Assembly: GCF_023065955.2 (NCBI RefSeq)
Contig: NW_026622875.1
Location: 14,549,001-14,613,000, forward strand
Direction of reading: 5' to 3'
Origin: Ursus arctos
Lineage: Eukaryota; Chordata; Mammalia; Carnivora; Ursidae
Length of the DNA: 64,000 bases
The notes beneath the pieces were generated by a model, which made no database searches, was not told where the DNA came from, and saw only the letters and a list, made by a program, of their open reading frames with translations. Shown piece after piece: positions 1 through 11,740 of this stretch. The translations under genes and the position numbers were made by a program. Numbering within the stretch: position 1 is the stretch's first letter; every line of letters begins with the position of its first letter.

Positions 1-56
1 GTGGACATCTTTGGGGTCACTCTTCTGTCTACCACAGTAATTATTCCATTTCTCAT

Positions 57-181
57 CTTGATCTCAGCTCAGGTCTTAACCTTGGGTCGTGGGTTCAAGC
101 TCTACTTTGGGCTCCATGCTGGGCATGGAGCATACTTTAAAAAAAAAAAAAAAAGATAAAGAAAAAAAGAAAGGAAAAGAA
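57..181 (+). mobile_element. CAN-SINE, 5'-truncated, old
   Basis: The segment resembles the inner part of a carnivore tRNA-Lys-derived SINE: 'ctcagctcagg', a B-box-like 'gggttcaagc', then 'gggctccatgctgggcatggag' style sequence. It ends in a long A-rich tail from 138. No clear target-site duplication was seen and the 5' tRNA head is missing or diverged. Confidence 0.7.
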
Positions 182-436
182 AATATTGACTACCCGTAAT
201 GTTAACATTCACACATAACATTAGTGTTTGTCCTCATGTGTTGCAGTTAGTTCTCACAGTTGATTCTAATACATCCTTGATCTCCAAACCTCACTTTCAG
301 CTCTTCTTCCTTACTGCCACCCAGTTAACCCATAATGACCCCCAGCTCACCCAACATACAAGGCACAAAGGCAACATCCTTATGAAATACTCCATAACCA
401 GTTGCCAGAATTTCTTAAAATCTAATTCCTTATTCT

Positions 437-641
437 TTTTTTTTTTTAAGATTTATTTATTTATTTATTTATTCGACAGAGATAGAGACAGCCAGCAAGA
501 GAGGGAACACAAGCAGGGAGAGTGGGAGAGGAAGAAGCAGGCTCATAGCGGAGGAGCCTGATGTGGGGCTCGATCCCGTATCCACAGGATCACGCCCTGA
601 GCCGAAGGCAGACGCCCAACCGCTGTGCCACCCAGGTGTCC
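437..641 (-). mobile_element. CAN-SINE, full length, young
   Basis: The element is antisense: it opens with a T-run and an ATTT repeat and ends in 'gccacccaggtgtccc', the reverse complement of the tRNA-like head. A 15-bp target-site duplication, ctaattccttattct, flanks it at 422-436 and 642-656. It belongs to the 'gacagccagcaagagaggg' subtype. Confidence 0.95.
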
Positions 642-1149
642 CTAATTCCTTATTCTATACCATTAACTTTATTCACAATGGTTCTGCTTCTCTGATCCGA
701 CCATGAGTGACAGTGTTTTTTTCCATGCATATTTTGCATCATTTGTTATCATGTTATATCATGGCTTATATGCTTTTTAGCTGAAAGTTGTATCAAACAC
801 TTCTCCTTTGTAATAAAACTTCTCACAACACGTTAATTCTTGAGCCATTATATAGCTCAATCATGACTTTGTCTAACCATTCCCCAACTGTTAATATTAA
901 GATGAATCCAACTAGTACCATTACAAATAATTCTATGATTAAAATAAATATCTTTACACATTTCTGATTTTCTTAGGATAAATTCCTAGATGTGGAATCA
1001 CTACACCAAAGAAACATTTAAGACTTAATACATATTGCCTAACTGCCTTCTAGAAATAATGTTCCATTTACACTTCTAAATAAGTGTGTGTTTCATTGCA
1101 CTAATTATCCTTTTCTCATCTTAGTTGATGTTAGGTAAAGTTATAAGAT

Positions 1150-1650
1150 ACAAATAGCTAATGTTTACTGAATGCTTATTACATTTTTGGCTAAGTACTT
1201 AATATGCATTATTAATTTCTTTTTTAAGATTTTATTTATTTGACAGAGACAGAGAGAGAGAGAGAGAGGGAACACAAGCAAGGGGAGTGTGAGAGGGAGA
1301 AGCAGGCTTCCCGCAGAGCAGGGAGCCCGATGCGGGGCTCGATCCTAGGATCCTGGGATCATAACCTGAGCCGAAGGCAGACACTTAACGGCTGAGCCAC
1401 CCAGGCGCCCTGCATTATTGTTTTTAATCCTCACAATACTACCAATCGATAGAGGTCGATTCTACTATCTTTCCATAAAGAAACTGAGACTTGGATCAGT
1501 AAACATAAAGTGCTTTAACAATGCCTAATATATAGAAAGCACTTTATAAGTATTTGCTCTTATTTTTAAGTAACTTGCCCAACGCCTCTTATACAGTAGA
1601 GCTAATATTCAAATACAGGTCTGTGTCATGAAATCCCAGCCTTTCCAGAG
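1150..1650 (-). repeat. MIR fossil, split by a SINE
   Basis: The flanks of the SINE at 1,214-1,410 read as an antisense MIR. A piece resembling 'tttactgaatgcttattac' lies at left. The right piece has 'taatcctcacaatact' and 'aaagaaactgagac', and 'taacttgccc' follows later. Boundaries are approximate. Confidence 0.6.
1214..1410 (-). mobile_element. CAN-SINE inserted in a MIR
   Basis: This is an antisense SINE with a purine-rich GA repeat and an end of 'gagccacccaggcgccc'. The 9-bp duplication tgcattatt flanks it at 1,205-1,213 and 1,411-1,419. The target is an older MIR, so the two events can be ordered. Confidence 0.93.
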
Positions 1651-2194
1651 GATCTGATTATTGTATAAGTTTGTATTGCTTTAATTACTTCTGAGGTTGA
1701 AACCACTCATATGTGCATTCATAATAAAATTTTAAGGCTAAATATTTGAAAACTTTCAAGAAAAACTGAGAAAGGTAAACTGATGTATATTAATGATAAT
1801 TTATATACTCATATCAGCTTCCATTCCAATCTTTTTATTACTCATGGATCTCTAAACCAGATTCAGTGATAAGTATGGTTTATCCCTAAGGCTTTCTCTG
1901 TAACATCAGAATTAAGTCCCCTCCAAAAGCTTAAAGACAATAAAATGTTCTGTCTTCTATTATAATGGCCAAGTATGTGTAACAAGATACCAGGAATTCA
2001 CTAGTATAATTAGAAAATCATTCACCACGATGCTGGAAGGACACCCCAAACTATTCATATTTAGGATATTCTCACATCAGAAAAATAAAAATTCTTTAAT
2101 GTTCCATTTTCCAATTTCTTATCTGTATGATCCAGTTCACATAGGTAAAAAAGAAAGTAAATGACTATTAAAAGCAACGAACGTTACACAAAAA

Positions 2195-3960
2195 AATCAG
2201 TTGTGTTTCTACACAGCAGCAATGAACGATCCAAAAATGAAATTAAGAAACCATTCCATTTAGAAAGGTACCCAAAAGAATAAAATGCCCAGGAGTAAAT
2301 TTAATCAAGGAGGTGAAAGACCTGTACACTGAAAACTGTAACACATTGCTGAACAAAATCAACAACTTAAATAAATGGAAAAATATACTATGTATTAGGA
2401 AGATTGAATATTGTTAAGATGGCAATACTGCTGAAAGCAATCCACAGATTCAATACATTCCCTGACAAAATTCCAATAGCCTTTTATGCAGAAATGGAAG
2501 TCAATCCTCAAATTCATATGGTATTGCAAGAAGTTCCAAATAGTCAAAACAATTTTGGTAAAAAGAGAACAAAGCTAAACGACTCACACTTCCTGATTTA
2601 AAAAATCTTTACTGTAAAGCTACAATAACCAAAACAGTGTGGAATGGACCTAAGGATAGACATATAGACCAAAAGAATAGAATTAAGATCCAGAAATAAA
2701 CCCATACATCTATGCTCACTTGATTTTTGACAAAGGTGCCATGACCACTCAATGGGAAAATAACAGTCCCTTCAAGTGGTATTGAACAACTGGAAATTCA
2801 CATACAAACAATAAAGTTGTACCCCAAGCTCAAAATATATATAAGAATTAACTCAAAATGGTTCAAAGACCTAAATATAGGAGCTAAAATGATAGAACTC
2901 TTATAAGCAAGTTTTCATGACCTCAGGTTCGGCAATGGAATCTTAGGACATCAAAAGCAAGAGCAACAAAAATAAATTGGGCTTCATCAAAATTAAAAAC
3001 TTTTATGCATCAAAGGACATTATCAAGAAGTAAAAAGACAACTCATGGAATAGGAGAAAATACTTTTAAATCATAAATCTTTTAAGGATCTAGTATCTGG
3101 AATACATAGGAGCATTTACAACTCGATAATACAAAGACAACCCAATTAAAAAATGGACAAAGAACTTGAATAGACATTTCTCCGAAGAAGATATATCCAA
3201 AGGGCCAACAACCACATGAAAAGATGCTCAATCTCATCAGTCATTAGGGAAATGCAAATCAAAACCATAGTGAGATACCACTTCATACCCGCAAGGATGG
3301 CAATAACATTAATTTTTAAAAGGAAAAGAACAAATGTTGGTGGCAAGGAAAAAAACTGGAACTCTCATACGTTGGCAGTGGGTTTATAGAATAGTTCAGC
3401 CACTATTGGAAAACAGTTTGGTGAGTCCTCATAAAGCTAAACGTAGGATTACCATATGACCCAACAATTCTACTCCTGGTATATACCCAAAAGAAATTAA
3501 AACGGGTACTCAAAACAAATCGTTATATATGAATGTTCACAGCAACAATATTCACAATAGCCAAAGGGTAGAGAGAACTCAAATGTCCATCAACAGATGA
3601 ACGGATAAAGTATAGTGTATACATATAATAACAATTACTTATCTGTAAAAAGGAAAGAAGTACTGACAATTATGACAAGGTTGCTGCAACATCAGGGCAG
3701 AACCTTGAAAACAGTATGCCAGACACAAAGGTCACACATGGTATGATTTCATCTCTATGAGATTTCTATAATGAACAGGAGTTATCCAGTAAATTCAGAG
3801 AAATGGAAAGCATACTGGTGGCTGCCAGGGGTTTAGGGCAGTTTTGGAACTAGACAGAAGTGGTAGTTGCACAACACTGTGAATGCATGAACTGCCACTC
3901 AATTGTTCACTTTAAAATGGTTAATTTCAGGTTATATGAATTTCACCTCAAAAAATTTTG
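2195..3960 (+). mobile_element. L1 LINE 3' part, dead
   Basis: The region translates in broken pieces to the C-terminal part of L1 ORF2. Examples are '[22 protein letters not shown]' style sequence near 2,410 and the minus-strand mirror of the zinc-knuckle region at 3,146-3,346. It ends with the L1 3' sequence near 3,955. Multiple stops and frameshifts show it is an old copy with no coding capacity. Confidence 0.85.
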
Positions 3961-4098
3961 AGCCAATAATGTTTACAATAAATGTTAGACAAATGTGTAA
4001 ATTACAAGTACAGTTCTTTTTTGAAAGTCGAACATGTAAATTACAAGCACGGTAACTAGATCAATAAAGTGTTCTTCAACATTTTATGAGGTGTTTCA

Positions 4099-4273
4099 TT
4101 TTTTTTTAAATTTTATTTATTTGTCAGGGAGAGAGAGAGAGCACACAAGCAGGGGGAGAGAAGGAGGCTCCCTGCTGAGCAAGGAGCCTGATGTGAGACT
4201 CAATATCAGGACCCTGGGATCATGACCTGAACCAAAGGCAGATGCTTAACCCAAAGAGCCACCAAGATGTCCC
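4099..4273 (-). mobile_element. CAN-SINE
   Basis: Antisense SINE with a T-rich start, a GA-rich block and 'gagccaccaagatgtccc' at the end. Target-site copies reading tatgaggtgttt lie at 4,085-4,096 and 4,274-4,285. Confidence 0.93.
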
Positions 4274-5469
4274 TATGAGGTGTTTTATATCTAAGCAAAG
4301 TAAAAATTCAATTCCTACTCTCTCTCATGACTTGATTTAGAAATATTCATACATCACAAGGTGTTATTTCTCCCTGGAAATCCATTCCCTCTTTAAAGTT
4401 TAACAGGATATCTCGGTCATTAGAAACTGAGCCTGAACTACAGTCACATTCAATCAAACTTCAACAAATTTCTAGTCTTTAAGAATCAAATTCTTATAAC
4501 TGACCAAAAGTTCTCTTACTTCAATAAGCAGAATATCCCAAAATTTCAGTTGCTTTTTCAATTTATATTAATGTGGCTATGAACATTTAAATGTTCTAAT
4601 ACCCAAATACTTCATAGTTACTGATACCCTAAGACCACAAAATTAACACTGGTCCTCAGACTTTATTGAAGACTAAAAAGAGTTAAAAGACTGATTTCCT
4701 CAAGTAGGACTAGATCATTGAAATAACGTATCTTCCTTGTGTATCATTCTCTTAAGAGGAATGTGAAGGTAGATATGCAAACACCTGATCAGGTTACTTC
4801 CTGCATAAAATTTGTTAACAGATTAAGCAACCTGTAGGATAAAGTTCAAAACTAAACTGTAGCTTAGCAGAGAAAGTTCTTCATAAACTGCCTCTACGAC
4901 TCCAGCTTTGTCCCTTGCCATTCGTTACTCCTCAGTCTTTCTTCTCTAACCATACAAACTTTTCTTCTCACAGACCCTCATTATGTAAGTGCCTTCTTTC
5001 TCTATGCCTCCACAATTTAACAAAACTAATTGTTCATCACTCCCATTATCCTTAAACTCCTTGAAGTTAAGGATATACCTTTTCTGATTTATATACTTAG
5101 CACCTGGCACAAAATCAAAGGCTGTTATAAAAATCAAGTATGAAAGTATGAATAACTATTAAGACCCATTATTAGAGTCTAAAATACTATGGCTTGTTTT
5201 TCCTATACAATGGCAAAAAGGGAAACTATGTATTAGGCTATACTTTGCTTTATTTTTTAAAATTATAAGGCAGTCATAGGAGTAAGTAACATTAATAGAC
5301 AACATTAATTTTGTAGACCTTTTTTTTAAATATCTAGTTCATTAAGTATAAATTCAGTCTGATTACTATACAATGGAAGCGCAGGATCAGCTCTATTTTA
5401 TCTTCATTAGTAAAATGAAACATTACTGCAATAAATATTTTCTAAGTCTTAAAAGCACATTTTTCTTTA

Positions 5470-5610
5470 ACTAGAAAATTCCAACATCATTTTATAAATG
5501 AGGAAATGAACTGAGAGGTACAGTTATGTAAAGTCACCCAACTAATTAGTGGACAAGTTTGGTACACCCAGATTCCCTTAATGTTGATGCTTACAGCTTC
5601 AATATAATCT
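5470..5610 (-). repeat. MIR-like fossil
   Basis: The segment has the order typical of an antisense MIR: 'ataaatgaggaaatgaactgagagg', then 'aaagtcacccaactaattagt', then 'ccagattccc'. It is diverged and the boundaries are uncertain. Confidence 0.5.
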
Positions 5611-5956
5611 TATTTCCATTTCAACCTCATAGGCAAGCCAGGCAATGCAATTCACAGCACCCCTCTCTTTTTCCCAATCATCAATCTACTTAGTACTTGG
5701 GTCTTTAATACTTGCTACATTTAACTGATTCTTTTAAGATCTGGCCCCTGCCTTAACACAATTCTGTCTCCCTATCAAACATTTAACAAATACCTACATT
5801 TGCTGCGTATTAAATATATCCAAGCCATTCCACTGGGAAGAGGGGGAAATGGGGAGACACACATGAATAAGAGTAACATAGTCCCTTCCTTCAAAGTGCT
5901 CCACAATATTAGTTACAACATGGTATAGTACTCTTATCTATTTAAAATTATGATTT

Positions 5957-6127
5957 GGGGGCACCTGAGTAGCTCAGGTGGTTAAGTGTCCCACTCTTGA
6001 TTTCGGCTCAGGTCATGATCTTGGGGTCATGGCGTTGGGCCCTGCACTCAGCACAGAGGGAGCTTGTCCCTCTTCCTCTACTCCTATCCCCTAGCATGCT
6101 CTACAATAAATAAAATCCTTTAAAAAG
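5957..6127 (+). mobile_element. CAN-SINE
   Basis: Sense SINE that starts 'gggggcacctgagtagctcag' in shortened form and ends 'aataaataaaatcctt' with an A-run. The duplication aattatgattt is seen at 5,946-5,956 and 6,128-6,138. Confidence 0.93.
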
Positions 6128-8059
6128 AATTATGATTTTAAAAATACATAGTATAAGATCTAATTACTTTCCATTATTAAAATAGACCTTATTTGTCCCA
6201 CTAGAAGATAAGGTCCATGAGGACAAAGATTTGTGTCTCTGGTTCACTGATGTACTCTGAGTGCCTAAACAGGGCCTCTCATAAAAGGTTATTTCAACAT
6301 TTGTTGAGTGCATAAATAAGTATTAGGATCCAAGTAGTAGGATGATAGCAGTTTCCAATAATGTTGTGCAAGATGTGTAAAACTTTCCTTACCCTAGTGT
6401 GTGTGCCTAACATCCAATTTTTTATTTCATTGGCCATTTACTCAGACCTTGCATTAAAGAGAACTAAAATTAGTTCAGAGATGGATAAACTATACTGTTT
6501 AACATCATGCCCTATCCAACTGCACCAAACCCTAGTAAATCTGCCAAGAAAAGAAACCTACAAGTCCTTCTATCACTTATACTTTTTCAAGTATAGAGGG
6601 TCTCCAGATGTGTTCCTTCTTTCTGGTAATAGGTCAGAATTGGTATTATCATCATTTTACAGAATGGGGAACTGAAGCCAGAGAATGGCTGGCAGAGGGA
6701 TTCAGTCACAGAATTTCTATTCTTCCTACCACATCATGCAGCCTTCTCCTCTGATCCTTTGAGATTCTTCTCCCACAATCCTGGCTGTAAATACAATCTC
6801 TCTGGGTTCCCTCTTCCTTGCTGCCCCCATAACAAGCACACAGGCTCTCTGATTTTAAAGGTTTTGCTATCAATTCAGGATAACAAAGAGGACAAAAATA
6901 ACAAATCTGGAGCTATTACAACAATTCAACGTTCAACATCTGTGTACAAATGCCTATGCCTGGCACTATATAAAAATAACAGTATCTTCCAAGTTCCTAC
7001 CATGAAAATCCGGAGCCTCCAATTTACTGCTTCTCTTTTCAAATAATAAATGTGAGCACTGCTAGGTTTCCAAAGTTTTTCCTCTCTACTATCATCCCTC
7101 CCATCCTCCCAGGACACAAAATATGTTACAGGAAAAAATAGTGGGTACGTCTCTATCAAGTGAGAAATCTGCATTTCTGAGGACTTCAGGAGTTGTATCT
7201 CTCCTATGAAACTGACCCACGGGAGAGTGATTGCATTAGACCACCTCCTCACAACGGGCTTTTCCCTCTTTATGGAGTACACACAACTCCCAGCTCCCAC
7301 TGTACATTTCCAAATATCTGAACAGCTCAGCATTGACACTAAAATCCCTATCATAAATTCTCGTCCTAAATTCCCTCCCACCAGAACCTGTTCTTCATCA
7401 TAATCTCCTTATTTTCATAAATAACATCACTATCCTCCCTCAAAGTTTGTCTTAGACCCATACTCAGATCAGTTCCCAATGCTGATGTCAACATTTTCCA
7501 AATCTATACCCTTCCTTGCAATTCCACCATCATCACTTCTTGCCTCAACTGTACTGTAATTAAACTCCACGATATTCTTACCTCCAGGCTTAAACTCCTT
7601 CACTGCACTTCTATTCCAGATTCATATCCATAAAGAGGGCTTCTTCTCAACTTAGAATCATATACAAAATTCTTATCATGGCATCTCCGTACTCTGTATC
7701 AATCTATCTTCAGCCTGTTCCTTAAACATACAATCTTGGCAAATGTTCTCTGCTTTCCTACTTCTACTCTCTGCTTGGGTAGCATCCTTATGAGGAACTA
7801 TTTTTTTCTTCCATCCTCCTCCAACTGCTAATAACCTTTCAAATGATCACATCCTCAACATAAAAGGAAAAAGGCTGAGGCATGTATCATTTATTGAACA
7901 CATTCTGTCTAGTCCTTTACAAATTATCTTAATCCCCACAAAAGCATAATGGCTTAATACTGTATTTCTAAGGAAGGAATTGAGGAAACAGAGGGCTAAC
8001 AGAGCTTAGCTAAGATCATCTAAACAAGTAAGAATCCAAAATAACCCCATAGCATTCTG

Positions 8060-8263
8060 TATTTTTTAATTTTATTTTTTTTTGTTATGTTCTTGTTTTT
8101 ATTTATTTTGGTTTTTTTTTTTATTTTGCTTAAGAGAATCTTAAGCAGGCTCCACGCCCAGTGTGCAGCCCAAAATGGAGCTCGATTTCACAGCCCTGAG
8201 ATCATGACCTGAGCTAAAATCAAGAGTCAGATGCTTAACTAACTGAGCCAACTCAGGTGCCCC
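8060..8263 (-). mobile_element. CAN-SINE, older subtype
   Basis: Antisense SINE with a poly(T)-rich left end and 'gagccaactcaggtgcccc' at right. Target copies agcattctg lie at 8,051-8,059 and 8,264-8,272. Confidence 0.88.
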
Positions 8264-8309
8264 AGCATTCTGGTTTGTTTTTTTTTTTAAATAAAACATG
8301 GCACAAGAT

Positions 8310-8640
8310 GGACAAGCTTTATAGTCAGGATGCCTAGGTTCAAATTCCAGTTACTCCACTAAAAATCTGCATGAACTCTCATGGATTTGTAAGGTCTTCG
8401 TTTCTACTTCTAGAGAAAGGGGATAACTGTATTACTTACCACAACAGTAACAGAATTATAGGACATAATGTAAAGTGCTTAGAATTATATTTGGCCCATA
8501 GTGTAAAAAAAAAAAAAATCAGTGTTAGCTATTACTACTGCTGTTTTTATTTATATGTTATAATATGTAAACTGACAATACCAATTATATGTTCTCATTG
8601 TTTCCAAATCAACTTTTGGGTAAAAGCTTTGTAAAGCTTA
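8310..8640 (+). repeat. MIR-like fossil
   Basis: The sequence 'gcctaggttcaaattccagttactccact' in shortened form, followed by 'taaagtgcttagaattatatttggc' and 'ctcaataaatatttg', is the sense MIR order. Divergence is high. Confidence 0.5.
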
Positions 8641-9234
8641 ATATACTTTCGATACATACTCAATAAATATTTGCAGACTACAGGAATTTTTAAACAATTA
8701 TTAAACCATGCTTTATTAAAAGAAATTCACTTGTCTGTTAGTTCTGTTTCCTCTTTTGAGAAAACTAACAATGCTTACTAACTTTCTTCCCTTTTTCAGG
8801 TCATATGAAACTACCATATGCAATGCCATATGGTAGTAATATGTCAAATAGTACAAAATACTCTTTTGACTCAAACTCATTTGTCTTCTGATAAACATTA
8901 TTAACTCCCAGGTCTTAAAATGTCCAAAACGACACTTTTTATTTAAACACTAACCATTCTTAGGTCACAGCAACATGAAGTAAGTATACCATATCTGACC
9001 AAGCCACTTCATTTTATACATCTTTATGGCAAGAATTATAAAACATAAAATGCTTTAACGCAGAGATATAAACTTATCATACCCTTAGTCCTGCCTTAAC
9101 TTTGTTAAAATTAGTGCCTGAAAAACTTCTGATAAATATGTCAAAAGAAGGGTGTTGAATGCTAGTAACAGTTTAGGCCCCTCCCAAAATGCTTGAGAGA
9201 AATAAGCTTTAAACAGGATAGATGAGAACTTACC

Positions 9235-9345
9235 TCAAACCCTTCAGTATTAAACCTCACAAACCAAGATTGTGTCCACATCATTTACTATTACGCATGG
9301 AGACAGCATGCTGGTAAAAATATGTTAATAAAACAGATGTCATTT
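9235..9345 (-). other. Candidate minus-strand non-coding exon
   Basis: On the minus strand a segment of about 111 nt begins after an acceptor-like 'tttctgtgtcag'. It ends at a donor that fits the consensus almost perfectly (GAG|GTAAGTTC, with GT at plus positions 9,234-9,233). It has only short open frames. It lies about 1.5 kb downstream of the minus-strand CpG promoter, so it could be an alternative 5' UTR exon of the leftward gene. No transcript data were available to me, so this is speculative. Confidence 0.25.
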
Positions 9346-9479
9346 CTGACACAGAAATAACCAGGCTTCTACCCAATCATTTCAAAAACAAAACAACAAA
9401 AAACCCCAAAACTTTGAGGCTTAACTATGTAAAAAACATTTTATTTCAAATCATTCCTACAGTTCTCCCCTTACTCACA

Positions 9480-9545
9480 GGTAATGCACAGAACTAGTAA
9501 GTGGCAGAGCTGAAGGCCGAACCCAACGAAATCTGGGAGTCACTG
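9480..9545 (-). repeat. MIR-like fossil, short
   Basis: 'actagtaagtggcagagctg' followed by 'gaacccaacgaaatctggg' matches the antisense core of MIR. Only this short part is recognisable. Confidence 0.45.
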
Positions 9546-9793
9546 TTTTGCCATAATCCACAATATGGTATACATTTACATCTTCCTCTTCATACACACA
9601 TATTTTTTAAAAACTGAAGCAAAACCTTCATAAAATAATATTTAGTCTTACTCCATAGGATGTCCTCTGATATTTTTTTCTTTCTAACGTTAATGTCAAT
9701 GCACTAAATTGATTCCAAAATCCATTAATAAATCTTATGGGCTCCAAACTACAGCACTGCACTACACTTTTTACCTTCTGTTTAAAATTCCTT

Positions 9794-9841
9794 TTAACTA
9801 CTACAAGTCCAGTTTTGTTAACTACTACAAGTCCAGTTTTG
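9794..9841. repeat. Perfect 24-bp tandem duplication
   Basis: The 24-bp unit that starts ttaactactacaag and ends gtccagttttg occurs twice, back to back, at 9,794-9,817 and 9,818-9,841 with no mismatch. It is not a low-complexity unit, so it looks like a recent local duplication. Confidence 0.9.
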
Positions 9842-10891
9842 AGGAGAACTAATCTCCTCAACCCATTAAAAACGGTCCTTAAGTAGATAAAACCCTTGCA
9901 AGCCCATCCTTAAATCTTGAATTGATCTGTTTCTCCACTACAACCCTTTGGAGGCACACCCATCTTACTTATTTATATTGTATCAAAAACTGCAGATGTT
10001 CTCCTTGGAGAACAACAGATCATTGTTGAAAGGAATGCGTTCGTTTTCACTGTTCCTGCTGCATCACGGAGGAACATTTAACATTCAGGCAAGTTTGGGG
10101 CAACAAAAACGACCTGAGCAGCTGCCCACGGTGCTGAAACAGAAGATGGAACAATAATTTTGGAAATTTACTACTGCCAGATTACGACAAAATAGAGGAA
10201 TTCACCAAAAACTAGCAGAAAATACTCAGTGGCAGCCACTAAAGTTGCCTGAGTGCTTCTGGGATCGCTTGGCTTCTGTGTCTGCCCACTCCCTCACTGG
10301 GACTGAGTTCTCTTATCAGTGCGGGTCAACTCCGTAAGTGTCCTGGCAGAGCTGCCGGCTTTAAGAGGACATGGACATGAAATCTGTCCCTACTAGAGTC
10401 ACGTCCCACCTTCAACCTAAGCATCCAGTGGGGGATGGAAGGAGATTACAAAGAAAGGAGGTGACTGCCCTCCTTTTTTCAAAGGTTACACAGTCCCTGC
10501 AACTTAAGTCAAGTGATTTCATTCAGAGACTTCACTGCAGGTACTTGACCAAGAGACGCCTTCCGAACGAGCATCTTTCCAGGGTCCTGCCACCGCAGGA
10601 TGGGAATGTGAGAAGCAAAACAGATAATACAACTTTAGATACGTACAAACTCAAAGGGTGGGGGTGGGGTGGAGGAGAGCGGGAATCGGCCCTCTGAGGA
10701 CAGAGGGGTTTTTGCTTTTTGTAATCTTTTGCAAAAAGCCTTACTTCCTCCGCACCCAGCCTGGGGAGGAGCAGCAAAGACCTCAGCAGAGGGGCCGCCA
10801 CAGAGGGCCGGCGAGGGGGTGTGTTCTCCCGGCCAGGCCGCGAGGGGGACAATCCCCTGCCCGGCAACGGCGAGGCCAGGTAGGCTCTTAC

Positions 10892-11000
10892 CTGGAAGCC
10901 CGACCCCGCAACACAAATAGGCTCGCCCACCGCGTCGCTGCGGGAGAAGTTCCTATCCTGACTTCATGACTGAATATCCGCACCGACCCCCACAGCCGGA
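10892..11000 (-). other. RNF13: Putative minus-strand first exon (non-coding)
   Basis: Read on the minus strand, the sequence ends ...cttccag|gtaagag, a very good donor with GT at plus positions 10,891-10,890. It sits about 140 nt downstream of the GC box and 165-200 nt downstream of the CCAAT boxes. That spacing suits an untranslated first exon. The right-hand (5') limit is a guess. No RNF13 protein sequence is present, which fits a gene whose start codon lies in a later exon. Confidence 0.45.
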
Positions 11001-11032
11001 ATCCGAGCGCGGACGACAACACCAAGGCTAGA

Positions 11033-11092
11033 CGGAAGTCCCGCCCCACACGGCTCATTGGCCGGCACCCGAAGACAAAGAAAAGTCATTGG
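11033..11092 (-). promoter_or_regulatory. ETS, GC-box and CCAAT cluster
   Basis: The plus strand reads cggaagt at about 11,034 and cccgcccc at about 11,038. ATTGG occurs at 11,057-11,061 and again at 11,088-11,092. Both ATTGG motifs are CCAAT boxes on the minus strand, and their order fits a promoter that fires leftwards. Confidence 0.6.
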
Positions 11093-11692
11093 GCCACAGA
11101 GCTGTTTGCTAAGGCCCCTTCCCACTCCCACACAGCGCCTCTCTGCCTGCTCCAGCTGGCAGGGAAAAAAGCCCAGTTCGTGGAGTCGCGTTCTTGGCCG
11201 CGTGATCTGTCTTCCCGCGAAGGGAAGAGGAGGGTAGGGCGGGCTTCTGCAGCGCAGCTGAAGAATCCGCTTTTTGTCGGTGAGGGGGCAGGCTGCCTGA
11301 GGGGACTGGCTATGGAAACCTACCCCCCACCTTTTGCTTCCAGGAGTGGAGGCCGTGGCGTCTGGAGGGGACCGTACCGAGCGCCCAGGGCCGGCCGGCT
11401 TGGTCCGCTCTGGCTTTGGGACGAAGCCGCCCGAGACCCAGCTGGCCGGCTGCCCCTGGGCGGGGTTGGCTCTGGCACCGACAAGTCTCTTCCCTGCACC
11501 ACACTCACCCGACCCGCTGAAGGGGCGAGGACGAAACCTCATCCCCTCTGGACGATTTCCAGGCGGAGGTCCGGAGAGATGGGACCGAGACCCACCAACG
11601 CCTTAGATAGTGCCCGGGTCGCGTTGTTAGAGATGCCAGCAGCAGCCCGAAGGCCGAAAGCGAGTACCCGGACGCCCGGCTCGGAGCTGTGC

Positions 11693-11700
11693 TGACGTCA
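11693..11700. promoter_or_regulatory. Perfect CRE palindrome TGACGTCA
   Basis: This is a full palindromic cyclic-AMP response element, the site bound by CREB/ATF factors, at the right edge of the CpG island. It could serve either direction of transcription. Confidence 0.6.
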
Positions 11701-11740
11701 GCGTTCTGGGCCTGACACGCTCCATCCCCGGGACTCAGCA

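Larger units (their letters stand above)
1..10630 (-). other. RNF13: Repeat-rich left arm, probable RNF13 first intron
   Basis: This stretch lies downstream, on the minus strand, of the CpG island at 10,630-11,740. It holds SINEs, an L1 3' end and MIR fossils, and I recognised no protein-coding exon in it. Known mammalian gene order places RNF13 head-to-head with ANKUB1, so this should be RNF13 intron. RNF13 encodes a membrane RING-type E3 ubiquitin ligase of the endosome/lysosome. The assignment rests on synteny only. Parts not covered by other entries (about 4,280-5,470, 6,140-8,050, 8,650-9,230 and 9,900-10,600) show nothing I can name. Confidence 0.4.
10630..11740. promoter_or_regulatory. 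RNF13: CpG island, probable RNF13 promoter
   Basis: This block is GC-rich with dense CG dinucleotides, in sharp contrast to the AT-rich DNA on both sides. It also gives overlapping meaningless ORFs in several frames, as CpG islands do. Elements near 11,033-11,092 point to leftward transcription: an ETS-type cggaagt, a GC box cccgcccc, and two ATTGG motifs (CCAAT on the minus strand). A strong minus-strand splice donor follows at 10,891. In the expected gene order RNF13 starts here and is read leftwards. The rightward gene ANKUB1 may also have an upstream non-coding exon here, but I cannot locate one. Confidence 0.8.

Noticed and set aside
6926..7381. A 151-codon minus-strand ORF
   Set aside because: No domain or flanking splice pattern was recognised, and overlapping ORFs exist on the other strand. 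Chance is the simplest reading.
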